In this document: piece after piece, positions 62,300 to 64,000 of the stretch
Numbering within the stretch: the first letter of the stretch is position 1
Layout of the letters: the number at the start of each line of letters is the position of its first letter
DNA from: Actinomycetaceae bacterium
GTDB taxonomy: Bacteria; Actinomycetota; Actinomycetes; Actinomycetales; Actinomycetaceae
Assembly (NCBI GenBank): GCA_030532405.1
Contig: JAUNLF010000002.1
Location: 124,001 to 188,000, forward strand
Reading direction: 5' to 3'
Length of the DNA: 64,000 nt
Notes under the pieces: model-generated
Databases searched by the model: none
The model's input: the letters and a program-made list of their open reading frames with translations, nothing else
What the model was told of the DNA's origin: nothing
Position numbers and translations under genes: made by a program

Positions 62300-63517
62300 A
62301 TGGACAGTTGTAGCTTTTTCCCACAGGATCCGAATCCCGAACCGGTTGCGGCGGTGCAGTCGAACCGCCAGTACAAGCCCGACTCGGTGGATTTGCGCGA
62401 TTGGACGACGCTTGGAGTTGGCGGGCCGGCCGCGAAGTTCGTGAAGGCGTCCAGTGAAGATGAGATTGTTGAGGCCGTGCGGGCCGCTGACGAGGCGGGC
62501 GAGCCGGTCTTAATGCTCGGTGGCGGGTCGAACCTGGTCGTGTCTGACGAGGGGTTCTCCGGCACAGTTGTGCACGACATGCGGTCGGATGTGAAGGTCG
62601 AGCATGACTCGGGCTGCGGCGGGGTTGTGATCCGCGTGAGCGCCGGCATGGAGTGGGATCAGCTGGTCGCGCTTGCCGTCCAAAATGACTGGAGTGGCCT
62701 TGAGGCGCTCTCGGGTATTCCGGGCACGGTTGGCGCCGCGCCCGTGCAGAACATTGGTGCGTACGGGCAGGAGGTCGCCGACACGCTGTCCGCGGTCCGC
62801 GTCTACGACCGCCTGGAGGGGCGCCGCCGCACGCTATTCCTGTCTGACGTGGAGCTCGGCTACCGCACGTCGATTCTGAAACGCTCCACCCTGGACCCGT
62901 CGCTGTCGCAGGGCCGCGTGTGGGGGCCGACCGGCCGCTGGATCGTCCTCGCTGTCGAATTTCAAATGACCCACGCGTCACTTTCCGCACCCGTCGCGTA
63001 CGCGGAACTCGCGCGCAGGCTGGACGTCAACATCGGCGATCGAGTGGATCAAAGGCTGGTGCGCGAAAACGTCCTCGAACTTCGACGCGGAAAATCAATG
63101 CTACTTGACGACGATAACCGCAACACGTACTCCGCGGGATCCTTCTTTACAAACCCGATCATTCCCGAATCGGAAGCCGCGAAACTGCCCGAAAACGCGC
63201 CCAAGTTCCCCGTGCGTGCAATTGCACCGCGGGGTAGCGTTCCGGATCCAAACAAGATTCAAGAGGGCGTGCTAAAGACGTCCGCCGCATGGTTGATTAA
63301 CAACTCCGGGTTTGACCGCGGATACAAAGCGGACCCCGAATCCAACGCGTCACTGTCCACCGCGCACGTGCTCGCCCTGACAAACCGCGGGGGAGCAACC
63401 TCAGCCGAGATCGCCGCGCTCGCGGCCACCGTCCGCGACGGGGTCTTCGAAAAGTGGGGCATCGAGCTGGTTCCCGAACCCGTGCGCGTCGGCTGGGACA
63501 TCCCGCTGCTGGCCTAA
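62300..63517 (+). CDS. murB: UDP-N-acetylenolpyruvoylglucosamine reductase MurB
   Basis: MurB reduces the enolpyruvyl group to give UDP-N-acetylmuramate in peptidoglycan synthesis, using FAD and NADPH. The 405-residue protein shows the FAD-domain blocks TTLGVGGPAAKFVKA, LGGGSNLVVSDEGF and GIPGTVGAAPVQNIGAYGQEV, and the type I YRTSILK segment; the catalytic Ser lies in NTYSAGSFFTNPII and the terminal Glu region is present. The first 30 residues are an extra polar segment. TAAAAT (62274-62279) is a good -10, and GGAAGG precedes the ATG. Confidence 0.95.
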   Translation: MDSCSFFPQDPNPEPVAAVQSNRQYKPDSVDLRDWTTLGVGGPAAKFVKASSEDEIVEAVRAADEAGEPVLMLGGGSNLVVSDEGFSGTVVHDMRSDVKVEHDSGCGGVVIRVSAGMEWDQLVALAVQNDWSGLEALSGIPGTVGAAPVQNIGAYGQEVADTLSAVRVYDRLEGRRRTLFLSDVELGYRTSILKRSTLDPSLSQGRVWGPTGRWIVLAVEFQMTHASLSAPVAYAELARRLDVNIGDRVDQRLVRENVLELRRGKSMLLDDDNRNTYSAGSFFTNPIIPESEAAKLPENAPKFPVRAIAPRGSVPDPNKIQEGVLKTSAAWLINNSGFDRGYKADPESNASLSTAHVLALTNRGGATSAEIAALAATVRDGVFEKWGIELVPEPVRVGWDIPLLA

Positions 63518-63593
63518 GGTGGGCGCGCGCCTAAGGCTGGCGCGCGGTTTTCGGGGTGGCCTGTAAACGCAGGCGGGGCCGGCGCACACGTGC

Positions 63594-63608
63594 CGGGGTA
63601 AAACCCCG
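63594..63608. terminator. Hairpin between murB and the truncated hydrolase
   Basis: CGGGGT (63594-63599) and ACCCCG (63603-63608) around AAA, between converging genes. The surrounding 63518-63664 is GC-rich with repeated GGGCTGGCGCC blocks (near 63627 and 63650) and no supported gene. Confidence 0.5.
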
Positions 63609-63664
63609 CGGGGTGCGCCCGGTGCGGGCTGGCGCCCGCGCATACTCCGGGCTGGCGCCAGCGC

Positions 63665-64000
63665 CTAGGGCTTGAAGCGTTCCATTTCTTCAACGAGTAG
63701 GCGAAGGGCTTCGGGCGAGGTCAGCAGGTGGTTGTGGCCGAACATGTCGGCGGTGACGACGCGGGCACCCGGAAGCCACGAACCGGATGGAACTTGCTGG
63801 TCCCACTTGGCTTCAATGGACGTGATCTTGGAGTTCGCCCGCAAATCCGTGAACTGTCTGCGAATCTCGGGGTGCGACGGCATTAGGTTGTCAAAGCCAA
63901 GCGAGTGCGGCGCAAGATTTGCAACCTCGGAACCCGCGTACGGTGTGCCGAGCGAAACCATGCCGCGAACGCGCCAAGATTCCGCTCCACTCATCGTCAT
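63665..64000 (-). CDS. Alpha/beta hydrolase (lipase/esterase-like), C-terminal part, cut by the window edge
   Basis: The frame is open from the right edge to the TAG at 63665, giving 111 or more residues. The segment VRGMVSLGTPYAGSEVA is the loop after the nucleophile-elbow strand in lipase-like alpha/beta hydrolases, and GHNHLLTSPEALRLL supplies the catalytic His near the C-terminus. The nucleophile and N-terminus lie outside the window. Substrate unknown. It converges on murB. Confidence 0.7.
   Translation of the reverse strand: MTMSGAESWRVRGMVSLGTPYAGSEVANLAPHSLGFDNLMPSHPEIRRQFTDLRANSKITSIEAKWDQQVPSGSWLPGARVVTADMFGHNHLLTSPEALRLLVEEMERFKP

Overview
The window is a GC-rich, densely packed bacterial chromosome segment from an actinobacterium, most likely a member of the Actinomycetaceae or a close relative (inferred from gene content, not from a marker-gene search). 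Actinobacterial signs are the radA-disA pair, a DUF3180-type membrane protein behind what looks like the end of folK, an excisionase-fold protein followed by a 32-residue bS22-type ribosomal protein, an FprA-type ferredoxin reductase, a DtxR/IdeR-type iron box, MenJ, and apparently leaderless start codons. I found no insertion sequence, prophage, rRNA operon or cas gene.

Layout. 1-1.7 kb: end of a folate-type gene and two membrane proteins. 1.7-7.6 kb: disA, radA, a polyphosphate kinase 2 and a two-gene Ktr/Trk potassium uptake system. 7.8-9 kb: small DNA-binding protein, bS22 and a histidine phosphatase. 9.1-17.7 kb: a carbohydrate or polyol island with a DeoR regulator, an RpiB-type isomerase, an unassigned polytopic membrane protein, a HAD-IIA phosphatase, two FGGY kinases and an AraM/EgsA-type dehydrogenase. 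17.8-22.6 kb: hypothetical protein, PLDc_N protein, then menA, menE and menB on the minus strand. 22.7-26.7 kb: iron-siderophore ABC importer behind an iron box. 26.8-30.6 kb: argF, a GH42 beta-galactosidase and a small membrane protein. 30.8-40.1 kb: menC, a repeat-rich gap, menD, an HtrA-type protease, menF, menG and menJ. 40.2-57.4 kb: nuoABCDEFGHIJKLMN with a polyprenyl diphosphate synthase at its end. 57.5-64 kb: fprA, htpX, three tRNAs (Tyr, Thr, Met), rpmG, an MFS transporter, murB and a truncated hydrolase.

How it works together. The classical menaquinone route (MenF, D, C, E, B, A, G, then the side-chain reductase MenJ) and a polyprenyl diphosphate synthase surround the complex I operon that uses the quinone; only MenH and a DHNA-CoA thioesterase are not visible. 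DisA makes c-di-AMP and lies close to a potassium transporter whose regulatory subunit belongs to a known c-di-AMP target family.

The least explained parts are (a) the 9.1-17.7 kb island, which has isomerase, kinases, dehydrogenase and phosphatase but no recognised transporter except a novel-looking membrane protein; (b) the 31.86-32.42 kb gap, with four 27-bp tandem repeats followed by four 28-nt repeats at 61-63 nt spacing, geometrically like a small orphan CRISPR array; and (c) a dispersed short motif with core CGCCCTC that recurs with long exact flanks, often just upstream of genes.
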